The notes beneath the pieces are model-generated. The model did no database searches. It saw only the letters and a list, made by a program, of their open reading frames with translations, and was not told the DNA's origin. This document shows, piece after piece, positions 16,905 to 25,735 of a stretch of 64,000 nt of DNA (position 1 is the stretch's first letter; every line of letters starts with the position of its first letter). Position numbers and translations under genes: made by a program. The stretch is from CAMCTV01 sp964420985 (GTDB taxonomy: Bacteria; Bacteroidota; Bacteroidia; Flavobacteriales_D; Sanyastnellaceae). The stretch covers positions 1-64,000 of the forward strand of contig CAYQUT010000008.1 of NCBI GenBank assembly GCA_964420985.1, read 5' to 3'.

Positions 16905-18317
16905 TCAATTCCAACCTGCAACGCCCTGATCCAACCAACCCATCTTTCCAGTTTTCATGGGATTATTCAGGTCTTTACCTGAAAAATATTCTGTAATTCC
17001 TATCCTCTTCAATATAACTTGACCATTGCCCCTTTTGTTGATTTCAAATAGTGAGACATCACAATTATCCAATTCATTCGATGAAACTTGACGAAAAACT
17101 TCCTCCAAAAGCACTTTACTATGGGTCTCAATAACAATCCTCCAATTGGGATGTTGCTGAACATCATTCAACATCATGCACAATAATTTCACCTGCCATT
17201 CGTGATGAAGATACTTTTCCGGGTTTTGAATAAATAAAACTTTTTCAGCAGAGAAAAACAATGAATCACTTTGTCGTCTCATTTTATAGACGGCCTCCGC
17301 CCATTCTTCAATCCAAGAACAAATGACTTGAACGCCTTTGCTGCATTTTTCAATAGACTCACTTCTGGCTCCGTCATTCACTAAAATCTGACGTCCGAAA
17401 AAAGAACCGTCCTCTTTTGTAATTTTCTGTTGTTCCATGGTAAACCCAAAATAATCTTGAGCATATTGATTCTTGCCATCTTGATATCCCTCCTGCCATC
17501 GTGGTATTATCTCTCCTTTTAAAACCGGGGAATCAATTAAAAAAGACACCATGGATTGTTGAAAGGATAATAATATTTTTTCCATTAACGCGGTAATGGG
17601 TTCAAAAGCAATCCGGTAAGCAACGGAAAGTCTTTGTCTAAAAAACAAAGCCTGAATATCCAAAAAGAAAAAATTAAATGGGTTGCTATCATCCTCATAA
17701 TATTCGGGACCGTTCTCGATATATTCCTGTAAGAATTCCAAAGTGAGATGAACACCTTGCTTCATGGGAATATTCATTTCCTCCTCCCAATCACTGGGGG
17801 TAATATGACCATAATTTTTTATGGCCTTGTACAAATACATCGCCAATTGGCGTGTATTGATTCTGCGCATTTCAGCTCCCCAAATCAACAATGTCATTTG
17901 ACCATCTTGAATGGTAAACGTTTCAACTTGTGCACACTTCCATTCATGATCGACTTTGGATTGTAATGCTGATGAAGCTTTCAATTTTACTATCAAATTG
18001 ACTTTTTGAGAAAGAAACGAAACACTTCTTACAATCGTTGAGGCTTTATTGGTTTGGCCCAAATGGGCCCAATTGCACCAATCCTCTTGGTGGTCAAAAT
18101 GAGTCAAGGTTGGAAATTGTCTCTTCCTAAAATCCTTTAAGGCGTCATTGCGTTTGAATAATTGAATGAGTTCTGGAAGTACGGACTTGCCTACTCCATT
18201 TGGTCCTATGAAAAAATTGATATTTCTTAAAGTAAAATCCAGTGTTGAACCAATGGATTTTAGGTGATTGATTTTAATGTGCATTTTTCGGTTTTGCACA
18301 AAGCAAACCGATGACAT
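16905..18317 (-). CDS. AAA-type ATPase (RecF/SMC-like ATP-binding protein)
   Basis: The 470-residue protein begins with a strand pattern LKSIGSTLDF and a Walker A motif (GPNGVGKS) near residue 40. The C-terminal half holds a Walker B-like strand in EKVLFIQNPEKYLH, followed by the IVIETHSKVLLEEV segment with the typical switch His. This is the layout of stand-alone SMC/RecF-like ATPases of the DUF3696 kind. I see no TOPRIM nuclease domain and no partner nuclease next to it. A start at residue 12 (18284, MHIKIN) may be the true one. Function unknown; roles in DNA repair or phage defence are known for relatives. Confidence 0.72.
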   Translation of the reverse strand: MSSVCFVQNRKMHIKINHLKSIGSTLDFTLRNINFFIGPNGVGKSVLPELIQLFKRNDALKDFRKRQFPTLTHFDHQEDWCNWAHLGQTNKASTIVRSVSFLSQKVNLIVKLKASSALQSKVDHEWKCAQVETFTIQDGQMTLLIWGAEMRRINTRQLAMYLYKAIKNYGHITPSDWEEEMNIPMKQGVHLTLEFLQEYIENGPEYYEDDSNPFNFFFLDIQALFFRQRLSVAYRIAFEPITALMEKILLSFQQSMVSFLIDSPVLKGEIIPRWQEGYQDGKNQYAQDYFGFTMEQQKITKEDGSFFGRQILVNDGARSESIEKCSKGVQVICSWIEEWAEAVYKMRRQSDSLFFSAEKVLFIQNPEKYLHHEWQVKLLCMMLNDVQQHPNWRIVIETHSKVLLEEVFRQVSSNELDNCDVSLFEINKRGNGQVILKRIGITEYFSGKDLNNPMKTGKMGWLDQGVAGWN

Positions 18318-18338
18318 TGTAATGGATTTACAATGACT

Positions 18339-18977
18339 CTAATTTTTCTTCAATATAGCACCAGAAACACGTGCTTTAACATTTACCCTCTGACCAAACA
18401 AATCTTGAGTCTTTGAAATATCATATTTTGGATAAAAAAACAAATCAACTCGAGGATTCTGCTGTATCAATTCATAATTTAAAGTTTGTGTAGCACTACT
18501 AAATGCAGCATTTCTCCATACAAAGTTGTTTACAATACCTGCCACCGGCATGGCCAAAAAAGCACCTTGCCACGGCTGAATGTTCAATTCATCAGTTATG
18601 TAGGTCTGTCCATATACCGTCTTTTCTTTATATCCTGCCAAATCACTAATGATCTTCCCCCCATAAAATGACATTCCCGCAAGAGTTAGCATGGGTAAGA
18701 TGCGACGAGATCTTCCTATTTCAATACCATTGAAAGTAAACAAAAACCCGGATGACCTTTCTGACTGGGTGTTAGATGAAAAAGAGGGAATACCCCAAAA
18801 AGCAGAGCCATCAACCTCTATGGGATTTAAATCACTTACCGTGTATTCACCATTAAAGATTAGTGGCTTATTATCACTGGCGCCAGATGAAATTTTTAAT
18901 CTACTAGTGCAGCTGGAAAAGAGCAAACTAACACTACATAATAAAGACAAGAATCTTTTTCCACTCTTTAAAATCAT
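18339..18977 (-). CDS. Uncharacterised lipoprotein
   Basis: The 212-residue product has a lipoprotein signal (LLFSSC|T) and no domain I recognise. The central part has one hydrophobic stretch (LPMLTLAGMSFYGG) and the C-terminal half is beta-rich. It lies 21 bases downstream of nothing co-directional on the window side, and its own gene is followed by the ATPase gene on the same strand with a small gap. Function unknown. Confidence 0.65.
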   Translation of the reverse strand: MILKSGKRFLSLLCSVSLLFSSCTSRLKISSGASDNKPLIFNGEYTVSDLNPIEVDGSAFWGIPSFSSNTQSERSSGFLFTFNGIEIGRSRRILPMLTLAGMSFYGGKIISDLAGYKEKTVYGQTYITDELNIQPWQGAFLAMPVAGIVNNFVWRNAAFSSATQTLNYELIQQNPRVDLFFYPKYDISKTQDLFGQRVNVKARVSGAILKKN

Positions 18978-19005
18978 AACTGTCTATACATTTAATATTT
19001 CCTGA

Positions 19006-19660
19006 AATTAAAACATTTTAAACAAATATATCACTCTTTTATCATTTGTGAAATAACATTTCAATTCCTTTGCTGCAATTCACAATTCACTTTACGACTC
19101 AATAAATGTGGCATAGATGTAACATTGGGCTTATTTTATTAGGACTCATACATAATAATACCTATTGATTATCCAGAGATTAAATTTACATCTCTGAATA
19201 AACACAGAAAATAGTTGTTGTCAAAAATTTATTTATTCGTTAGAACAATTAGCTCTCAAATCTATAAAATAGAATATACCGAACATAAGTTTTTCTGATC
19301 AGCGAAGAACTATAATCGTTACTCGCATCATAAAATAACTTTCTTGACTTTGGCCATTTCGCGCCAGCGATGGTAGCGGATATCCCGGAATGCAGGCATT
19401 CAGCCTGCATGAGGAATAGCAGCGAACAGCGCGATGCCTTTTTGAGCCGAAGGCGCAAGAAAGGCAGGCGCCCAAAAAAAACTTATAAAAATTTGGAATT
19501 GTACCAAAAATCAATTTTACTTTGCAACATCATCCAGACGACAGTAATGTCACCAACCGAGCCTAACACGCCACGGTGGTACAATCGATGAGGACTAACC
19601 GTCAAAAAAGTGTTATTCCCCTATTTTCTGTTGTTCCGGATGTTGTAAAAAACAACAACC
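19006..19660. other. 655-base region without a credible gene
   Basis: Only short overlapping reading frames occur here, with no start, signal or domain support. The first half is AT-rich and contains a small hairpin (CAGAGAT/ATCTCTG, 19174-19196). The second half holds the structured element at 19339-19463, then a transition into the 5' leader of the next gene. The leader includes two competing short hairpins (GTTGTT/AACAAC) just before the start at 19661. Confidence 0.6.
19339..19463 (-). repeat. Structured intergenic element, copy B
   Basis: A nested palindrome: outer arms CTTTCTTG (19339-19346) and CAAGAAAG (19456-19463), next TTTGGC/GCCGAA, then CGCGC (19360-19364)/GCGCG (19429-19433). 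In the middle is a perfect hairpin ATGCAGGC, loop ATTCA, GCCTGCAT (19390-19410). On the minus strand its flank (TCCGCTACCATCGC) resembles the right flank of copy A at 9050-9123. It probably is a structured repeat or miniature element; function unknown. Confidence 0.6.
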
Positions 19661-20254
19661 ATGAAAAACAACATTATCTACTTCCCCCCTTTTCTCATCC
19701 ATGAGAACTTTCAACAAGTTATTGATTTTATCGAGCATTTTGTCTTGGTCAAAGAGAATGGTGTGCGCTATATCTTTTCACATACCGTCATTCTGGATGG
19801 AATACCCCATGTGGACGACAAGCCTATTTTGGTAAAATCGTTCACAGATCAACAGTTGAGTGATTTTGATTTAAAAAGAAACTTTGTTTTGGAGTTCACA
19901 TATCACAAAGGAGGTAGCAAAAGTTTTATTTGGAGCAGTGTTGTGACACGTGACGAGTTCATGGCCCTTGTTGAAAAAAAGGTATTTGAGGAATATACTG
20001 TCAAGACGTTTAATGAGCTATTTCCGGGAAAATTGGTTCAAGAATTACTGGATCACCATGTAGATGTTACAGCCAGTCGATATGAAATAAGCAAGTGGTG
20101 GGTGGAATGCCCTTTGCCTGTCAAAAGCAGCAAGCACAAGCATGGCTCTTGGATTGACACGCAGCACGACAGATGGGAATGCAAGTTGTGTAAAATAACG
20201 GCTAACAATATTACTCCGTGGAAAGACAATAATAAATTAAAAGCTAAAAAATAA
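19661..20254 (+). CDS. Uncharacterised protein with a C-terminal CHC2-like zinc finger (paralogue 1)
   Basis: The 197-residue protein has a long N-terminal domain with a conserved-looking stretch (RYIFSHTVILDGIPHVDDKP) and, near the end, WWVECPLP, then SWIDTQHDRWECKLCK. The Cys and His spacing (C, H, C-x2-C) resembles the CHC2 zinc finger of DNA primases, but no primase domain follows. The gene next door encodes a close relative, so the pair arose by tandem duplication. I do not recognise the family and cannot assign a function. The start ATG is preceded by possible competing hairpins. Confidence 0.7.
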   Translation: MKNNIIYFPPFLIHENFQQVIDFIEHFVLVKENGVRYIFSHTVILDGIPHVDDKPILVKSFTDQQLSDFDLKRNFVLEFTYHKGGSKSFIWSSVVTRDEFMALVEKKVFEEYTVKTFNELFPGKLVQELLDHHVDVTASRYEISKWWVECPLPVKSSKHKHGSWIDTQHDRWECKLCKITANNITPWKDNNKLKAKK

Positions 20255-20256
20255 GT

Positions 20257-20913
20257 ATGGAAAAGAAACACAATTTAACGCCTGATCTGATCAAGAATAT
20301 CATTGCATCTCCACCATTCTTGGTGCTTGATGTCAACATTGGAATTGCGGAGTATCTGCGATTGTATGCACTGCTCAAAGGTGAAGATGGAACAAGATAC
20401 GTTTACAGTCATGTTCCCTACGTAAATGGTAAAATGCATGAAGATGATGAACCTCTGTTGCATCACGTTTCAGATGAATACGAATTGAGTAATCTTGAAC
20501 TAAAACGCAAATTTTTATTGGATTATGCCTACTCTGAGGGAAGAAAAAACAGATCCCAGAAATTAGTTTGGTGCAATGGTCTATCCATGGAGGAGTATCA
20601 AGAGAAATTTACAGCTGGAAAAGATGAGGCGTATAACATCCATCTTTTCAACAGAGAAAACCCAGGCACTTTGGTTAGGCAGCTCCAAAAACTAGGTCAA
20701 CTCATGAATCCCAGTAGAATGGAATATTACAAGTGGCAAATCACCTGTCCCATTCCCGAGTCATTTTTGAATTCACATCAACTATGGATAGATGCCGAAA
20801 AAAATGAGTGGCATTGCGAAAAATGCAATGTCCATGGGAACACCATCCAACCTTGGATAGACAAATGGGGGGATGACATGGAAGATGACGATTGTGAAGA
20901 GGATGACGAATAG
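20257..20913 (+). CDS. Uncharacterised protein with a C-terminal CHC2-like zinc finger (paralogue 2)
   Basis: The 218-residue protein aligns with its upstream neighbour: RYVYSHVPYVNGKMHEDDEP near the middle and YKWQITCPIP, then WIDAEKNEWHCEKCN near the end. The C/H and C-x2-C zinc ligands are kept. It adds a very acidic tail (MEDDDCEEDDE). The start is 2 bases after the stop of the first gene, so they are an operon and probably translationally coupled. Function unknown; the acidic tail and zinc finger suggest nucleic-acid or protein contacts, which is inference. Confidence 0.7.
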   Translation: MEKKHNLTPDLIKNIIASPPFLVLDVNIGIAEYLRLYALLKGEDGTRYVYSHVPYVNGKMHEDDEPLLHHVSDEYELSNLELKRKFLLDYAYSEGRKNRSQKLVWCNGLSMEEYQEKFTAGKDEAYNIHLFNRENPGTLVRQLQKLGQLMNPSRMEYYKWQITCPIPESFLNSHQLWIDAEKNEWHCEKCNVHGNTIQPWIDKWGDDMEDDDCEEDDE

Positions 20914-20922
20914 GGAAATTCC

Positions 20923-22137
20923 TTACTCAGACTGCCCTACTTTGACCCAGTTGTAGGTGCCATTTGTCCATTCCAATCCCCAATAATCAAATGATCCATT
21001 GGCTCTGTCGCCTTCAGGATTGAGCATTATAGAGCCCGTGGCTCCGTTGTATTGTTGTGCAATGTTTTCAAAGGCATCCCACTGTGCGAATGGATCCTCA
21101 AAAGCTCCCTTGTTTTGCTCTATCATTTTTGCCATTATCCACAAAGCATCATAAGCAGCCAAGGTAAAGGCATCGGCTTCTAATCCACATTGAGCATATA
21201 CTTTTTGTTGAAGGGGTTCCCAGATGTTAGAAGCCTCAGCTGGCAATCCAAATTCAGGGCTAAAGAATGATGTGGCCAAAGCAAAAGAAGCCGCATTGGT
21301 ATTGCTCAACAATGCTTGATTTTTAATAAAACCATCACCGCCAAACCATTGCACTGAGGACAAAATAGGATCACCTGCTGCTTGCTCAAACAATTGAACA
21401 GCCTCATCAAACGAAGCCAAATAAACACCAATTTCATTGGGATTGTAATCAATACCCAAGGCCAAGATTCCTTCTCGAATCATGTCCAATGAAGAAGAAA
21501 AATCTACCGTATTGGGATCATACACTACGGCAGAATAAACCTCTCCACCCAACGTTTCAAATTGACCAGCAGTAGCTTCCATCAAACCTAGATTTCCAAC
21601 ATCATTGCGACCAACGACAATCAATCCCTTTTTCTGCATCCCATATATGGATTCTGCCATGGCCGCTCCTTCTATTTGATCTCCAGGACAAAGTCGATAA
21701 ATGGCATCACCTACAATGGCCATGCTACTGGCTGTGCTTCCCTGACTAACCACTAAAATTCCGTAATCGTCTGCGATGGATTTTATAGCAGCGACTTCTG
21801 AGCTGGACTGCGGACCAATTACCATTTGAATTCCTTGAGAGGCAAAATTTTGCATCACAGCTGCTGCATTGCTCGGATTCAATTGTGAATCCTCCACTGA
21901 TAAAGACAATCGATAAGGTAAATTTTTTGATTGATAATATGCATTAATTTCCTTAACCCCTATCTCCAAGGCTGCTTGAGAGGAAATGCCCAAGTTGCTC
22001 CACTCACCTGTAAGGGAAAGCAAGGAACCAATTTTAATGACTTGTAGAGGTGTAGCAGGATTGGGATCTTTTTTACAACCGTTGGCTACAAAAAGAATGA
22101 CCGATACAAACAAGAAAAGAATAAGTGAGCGTCTCAT
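20923..22137 (-). CDS. Periplasmic-type ligand-binding lipoprotein (LivK/branched-chain amino-acid family)
   Basis: The 404-residue product has a lipobox signal (VANGC|K) and then the Peripla_BP_6 fold, as in KIGSLLSLTGEWSNLG at the N-terminus, IVGPQSSSEVAAIKSI, and YDALWIMAKMIEQNKG near the C-terminus. This is the family that binds branched-chain amino acids, amides or similar solutes for ABC transporters. No permease or ATPase genes adjoin it, so the transporter partner is elsewhere or absent. It is convergent with the zinc-finger pair and divergent from phoH. Confidence 0.85.
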   Translation of the reverse strand: MRRSLILFLFVSVILFVANGCKKDPNPATPLQVIKIGSLLSLTGEWSNLGISSQAALEIGVKEINAYYQSKNLPYRLSLSVEDSQLNPSNAAAVMQNFASQGIQMVIGPQSSSEVAAIKSIADDYGILVVSQGSTASSMAIVGDAIYRLCPGDQIEGAAMAESIYGMQKKGLIVVGRNDVGNLGLMEATAGQFETLGGEVYSAVVYDPNTVDFSSSLDMIREGILALGIDYNPNEIGVYLASFDEAVQLFEQAAGDPILSSVQWFGGDGFIKNQALLSNTNAASFALATSFFSPEFGLPAEASNIWEPLQQKVYAQCGLEADAFTLAAYDALWIMAKMIEQNKGAFEDPFAQWDAFENIAQQYNGATGSIMLNPEGDRANGSFDYWGLEWTNGTYNWVKVGQSE

Positions 22138-22589
22138 AGATGAAGTTTATTTTGTTCAAAGTTGGTGAAAAAGCGTCATCAAAAAATAGTACTTGTACTA
22201 TTTTTTTCCTGTCTCATGCCATTTTTTGAACAAAAAAATTTGCCACCCGATCACCTAACGAATTCAAAATCAGAAAAATGACTTACTTCACTCTAAAATA
22301 TGCTGACATTAAAAACAAATAGATGAAAAAACTGCATAAAATATTTTTTGATATTTCGACGCGCTTCTCCTCCACCAAGAGCAGTTGTTCAAGAAACTAG
22401 GGCTGTCCATGTTGATGGGTTATCAAAAAATTTGATGACCTTCGGTTACCACATGGATGGCCCTTTTTATTGAAAAAAGAAATTGATGTTAAGAGAAAGT
22501 CAATTGTGGTAGAAGAAATAATTTAGTGGAAAATTTTTTCTGAAATACATACCAACTAAAACATACTTGAGGTAGATTTCAAAAAAAAC
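22138..22589. other. 452-base divergent intergenic region before phoH
   Basis: No credible gene. It is AT-rich. It contains the long nested hairpin at 22399-22468, whose right arm ends in a T run. The stretch from 22469 to 22589 leads into the PhoH start without an obvious promoter match. Confidence 0.6.
22399..22468 (+). ncRNA. Possible structured RNA or terminator upstream of phoH
   Basis: Outer arms AGGGCTGTCCATGT (22399-22412) and ACATGGATGGCCCT (22451-22464) pair fully over 14 bp with two G-U pairs. An inner hairpin (GGTTATC 22418-22424 with GATGACC 22434-22440) also pairs with one G-U. The U run after the right arm fits a terminator. The G-U pairs and the nested stem suggest a folded RNA such as a leader or a small RNA, but no family is recognised. 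Confidence 0.45.
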
Positions 22590-23927
22590 ATGGCAAAAAT
22601 TTCAACCAAGAAAATCTTTGTTTTAGACACTTCTGTTCTTTTACACGATCATCACAGCATAGTGAAATTTGAAGAAAACGATGTTGTCATTCCCATTACT
22701 GTGCTGGAGGAATTAGACAAATTCAAAGTGGGAAATGAAATTAAAAATTACGAAGCACGAGAGTGCATTAGGTTCATCGATAAACTCTCTGAACGATACA
22801 CCTTGAATGATTGGATTCCCATTAAAAACGGAAAGCGAGGAAGATTGCGCATACAGATGCAAACAGATTTTGAACTTCAAGAGGATGCTACAAAGATTTT
22901 CTCCAGTGCTAAAAATGACCACTTGATTCTGAATGTAGCCATTGAATTAAAGTACAAATTTCCTAAGTTAAAAGTTGTCCTTGTCTCCAAAGACATCAAC
23001 CTGCGATTAAAAGCCAAAGCTTTGGAGATAAATGCTGAAGATTACAAGCATGGAAAGGTCAATGAGCAGATGATTGCTTATTCAGGAATAACTACTGTTG
23101 AGAATGCCGACGCAGCCGTTATCAGAAAGCTCTATCAATCGGGCAATCACAACAAAGTGGCCGTTTTAGGGAAGGAGAAAATCAACAATCATTTTTATAT
23201 ATTACGAAACAATGAGGCCAGTGTGTTGGCCTACTACTCGGAAAAAGAACAACTCATTTATCGGGTAGATAAGACCTATGCTTGCGGCATCAAACCCAAA
23301 AATGCAGAACAGACATTTGCTTTGGACGCCATCATGAATCCAGAAATCAAGTTGGTAACCATCTCTGGAGTTGCCGGTACAGGTAAAACATTACTGGCTT
23401 TGGCTGGTGCGCTTGAACAGCGCAATCAATACGAACAAATCATATTGGCACGCCCCATCATACCATTGAGCAACAAAGAAATTGGTTTTCTTCCAGGGGA
23501 TGCCCAAGAAAAGGTTAATCCTTACATGCAGCCCTTGTTTGATAACCTCAATTTCATCAAAAACCAATTCAGTGAAAATGAGAAGAAAAGGAAATGGATT
23601 GATGAAATGCAAGAACAAGGCAGAATCACCATTGCACCATTGGCATTTATCAGAGGTAGAAGTCTGACCAACAGTATTTTCATCATCGATGAAGCTCAGA
23701 ATCTCACCCCTCATGAGGTCAAAACCATAGTAACCCGTGCTGGAGAAAATACCAAGGTGATTCTTACTGGAGATGTCAGACAAATAGATACTCCTTATTT
23801 GGACGAAAATTCCAATGGACTCAGTTATGTCATAGAGCGATTAAAAGGGAGTGACTTGTATTGTCACATCACCCTTGCCAAAGGGGAACGCAGCGATTTG
23901 GCTAATTTGGCCAATGAGAAGTTATAG
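22590..23927 (+). CDS. PhoH-family ATPase with N-terminal PIN domain (YlaK-like)
   Basis: The 445-residue protein combines a PIN ribonuclease domain (residues about 7-140, with FVLDTSVLLHD and an acidic pocket) and a PhoH ATPase domain. The latter has Walker A GVAGTGKT near residue 257 and Walker B FIIDEAQNLTPHE near 365. Such PIN-PhoH proteins are RNA-unwinding, RNA-cleaving enzymes in several bacteria. It is preceded by the hairpin region noted above and followed by a GH25 lysozyme gene. Full length for the family. Confidence 0.92.
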   Translation: MAKISTKKIFVLDTSVLLHDHHSIVKFEENDVVIPITVLEELDKFKVGNEIKNYEARECIRFIDKLSERYTLNDWIPIKNGKRGRLRIQMQTDFELQEDATKIFSSAKNDHLILNVAIELKYKFPKLKVVLVSKDINLRLKAKALEINAEDYKHGKVNEQMIAYSGITTVENADAAVIRKLYQSGNHNKVAVLGKEKINNHFYILRNNEASVLAYYSEKEQLIYRVDKTYACGIKPKNAEQTFALDAIMNPEIKLVTISGVAGTGKTLLALAGALEQRNQYEQIILARPIIPLSNKEIGFLPGDAQEKVNPYMQPLFDNLNFIKNQFSENEKKRKWIDEMQEQGRITIAPLAFIRGRSLTNSIFIIDEAQNLTPHEVKTIVTRAGENTKVILTGDVRQIDTPYLDENSNGLSYVIERLKGSDLYCHITLAKGERSDLANLANEKL

Positions 23928-23980
23928 AGTGACTATAATATTGTAAGTATCTTTGGAGATACTCTGTTTCTGTTTAAAAG

Positions 23981-24733
23981 ATGGCCATTAAAAAAAGACC
24001 TTTCCACATCATTGCCATTATTGGCTTCTTGATTTTGGCCTCCATTACCATTTGGATTGGCGTGGACTATACCTGGATTCCGCCAGCTGCTCCAGTAATC
24101 TCAACAAAACCACTTGCTATTCAACGACATCCTTCGAATGAATATACCTGGGGTATTGACATCTCACACCACCAAGGGGAAATAAAATGGAAAATGATGA
24201 TTGCAGAACACCGTCCCGACTTTGTCTTTTTAAAAGCCACGGAGGGTAATCATTTCAGCGATAACCGATTTGAATTCTACAAAAAGGAACTCCAAAAAAT
24301 GAGAATTCCTTTTTCAGGATATCATTTCATGCGGTTCAATCAAAACGGAAGAACTCAAGCCCTGCATTTCCTGAAAAAGACAAATCCACAAAAAGGAGAA
24401 CTCATTCCTGTTGTGGACATTGAATACCAAAGACATCTTTACACAGATGAAATAGCACAGCGCAACATTGACCTCTTCATGGAAACCATGCGAGAGGCAA
24501 TTGGGGTTTATCCCATTGTTTATTGTGAGGAAAAATATTTTCACAAATACTTGAAAAAGAAGTACGAGGACAATATCATTTTATGGATAGCCAATTACAA
24601 ACGTAAGCCAACTGTTCCGCACGACTTGTGGCAAAAGACAAGCAAGTTCAAACACCCCAGTTTTAATGGTAGAATCGATTTCAATTTGCTCCATGATGAG
24701 CGCATTGGTCTTCAGGATTTAGTCCTGAAATAA
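23981..24733 (+). CDS. GH25 lysozyme-type muramidase, membrane anchored
   Basis: The 250-residue protein has an N-terminal membrane or signal segment (residues about 9-28). A GH25 domain follows: GIDISHHQG (catalytic Asp), FLKATEGNHF and VVDIEYQ (the Asp-x-Glu active-site pair). The family cleaves the N-acetylmuramyl-N-acetylglucosamine bond in peptidoglycan. It should act in the periplasm on the cell's own wall or on ingested cells. Confidence 0.9.
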   Translation: MAIKKRPFHIIAIIGFLILASITIWIGVDYTWIPPAAPVISTKPLAIQRHPSNEYTWGIDISHHQGEIKWKMMIAEHRPDFVFLKATEGNHFSDNRFEFYKKELQKMRIPFSGYHFMRFNQNGRTQALHFLKKTNPQKGELIPVVDIEYQRHLYTDEIAQRNIDLFMETMREAIGVYPIVYCEEKYFHKYLKKKYEDNIILWIANYKRKPTVPHDLWQKTSKFKHPSFNGRIDFNLLHDERIGLQDLVLK

Positions 24734-25081
24734 TTACGCCTCTACGTTCAGTAAATGCAAGATACGGTGAACCATGGGAGCAAATAATATCCCTGCCATG
24801 GTCAAGAATGCCACTCCACTGTACAAAGCATAAAATGAAGCAAACCATTTGGCTGCGTCATTGGTTAAAACATTCACAGGCCCCATTCCTGTCAATATCA
24901 TTGAACTATTGTACAACGCGTCCAACCAACTCAATCCAGCAGTAAAATGATAACCCAAAGTCCCAATCATCAATGAGATGGCTACAAATACAACGGTATA
25001 GAGTGCAAAACGAACTTGTCTTTTGACATATTCCAAATTGCTAATGACCGGTTTTTTCTTGTGTTCAAATCGCATACTCAA
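24734..25081 (-). CDS. Small two-helix membrane protein resembling a potassium-channel pore with degenerate filter
   Basis: The 115-residue protein has a hydrophobic helix (about 27-48), then LDALYNSSMILTGMGPVN, then a second helix (about 80-105). The order helix, pore-loop, helix and the surrounding pattern (LDALYNS; FASFYALYSG) match two-membrane-segment potassium channels. The canonical TVGYGD filter is replaced by LTGMGP, so potassium selectivity is unlikely. Its start overlaps the stop of the upstream thioesterase gene by 4 bases (25078-25081). Function unknown. Confidence 0.65.
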   Translation of the reverse strand: MSMRFEHKKKPVISNLEYVKRQVRFALYTVVFVAISLMIGTLGYHFTAGLSWLDALYNSSMILTGMGPVNVLTNDAAKWFASFYALYSGVAFLTMAGILFAPMVHRILHLLNVEA

Positions 25082-25638
25082 TGAATAAAATGAATCTCGC
25101 AGCGCTCTTCAGTGCACTGCGCAATGCGCTGTTCTGTGGTCATATCGTGAAGGTCAGCCTTTAAAATTCTGCGTTTCTCAGCTGAAAATGCCTTAATCAA
25201 TTTTCCTTCACAAAATCTGCGCAATTGAACTTCATTTTCCAAAACCAATTTGGGAACCTCTACCAATTCCCCTGCATCGTTTTTAGCAGCCATGGTAAAG
25301 TAACAACTATTGGTATGCTTGGTTTCTTCAGTCCTTGGATTAGAGGCCTCAACCCTTATTCCTACAATCATGGTAGTTCTACCGACATAATTAACAGAAG
25401 CTTTGAATGAGACCAACTCTCCTACCTCAACCGGATTTAAAAAAGCTACCCCTTCCACAGCAACGGTTACGCAATACTGATGGCTATACTTGGCTGCGCA
25501 GACATAAGCCACCTTGTCCATCAATGATAACAAAATACCCCCGTGAACCTTTCCTCCAAAATTGGCATAAGCAGGAACCATGAGCTCAGTGATCTCTACC
25601 TCCGAAGATTGCACTGTTTTAATCATTGAATCAATCAT
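25078..25638 (-). CDS. Acyl-CoA thioesterase (hotdog fold, YciA-like)
   Basis: The 186-residue protein has the hotdog-fold pattern: a glycine-rich FGGKVHGGILLSLMDKVAYV, a central VGRTTMIVGIRVEASNP strand, and SCYFTMAAKNDAG. This is the acyl-CoA thioesterase group (YciA/BFIT), which hydrolyses acyl-CoA to free acid. There is a C-terminal extension of about 35 residues. The downstream membrane-protein gene overlaps it by 4 bases, so they are co-transcribed. The acyl chain preference is unknown. Confidence 0.85.
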   Translation of the reverse strand: MIDSMIKTVQSSEVEITELMVPAYANFGGKVHGGILLSLMDKVAYVCAAKYSHQYCVTVAVEGVAFLNPVEVGELVSFKASVNYVGRTTMIVGIRVEASNPRTEETKHTNSCYFTMAAKNDAGELVEVPKLVLENEVQLRRFCEGKLIKAFSAEKRRILKADLHDMTTEQRIAQCTEERCEIHFIH

Positions 25639-25704
25639 AAAACAAATCTAACAGGTATTGATATTTTTTCTGTTGTATCAAAACTCAAAAAAAATAGTTT
25701 TGAT

Positions 25705-25712
25705 TAAATTTG
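25705..25712 (+). promoter_or_regulatory. -7 element (TAAATTTG) before the histidine kinase
   Basis: TAAATTTG matches TAnnTTTG and lies 23 bases before the ATG. The -33 element is not obvious at the usual distance. Confidence 0.35.
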
Positions 25713-25735
25713 TATCATCATAAAAAATCAATGAC

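Noticed and set aside
16905..18317. OLD-family nuclease or a defence system
   Set aside because: No TOPRIM nuclease domain or partner gene is visible; only an SMC/RecF-like ATPase can be supported.
19249..19591. Several overlapping short frames in the gene-free region
   Set aside because: They are low-complexity or basic peptides that fall across the nested palindrome, with no conserved motif or start context.
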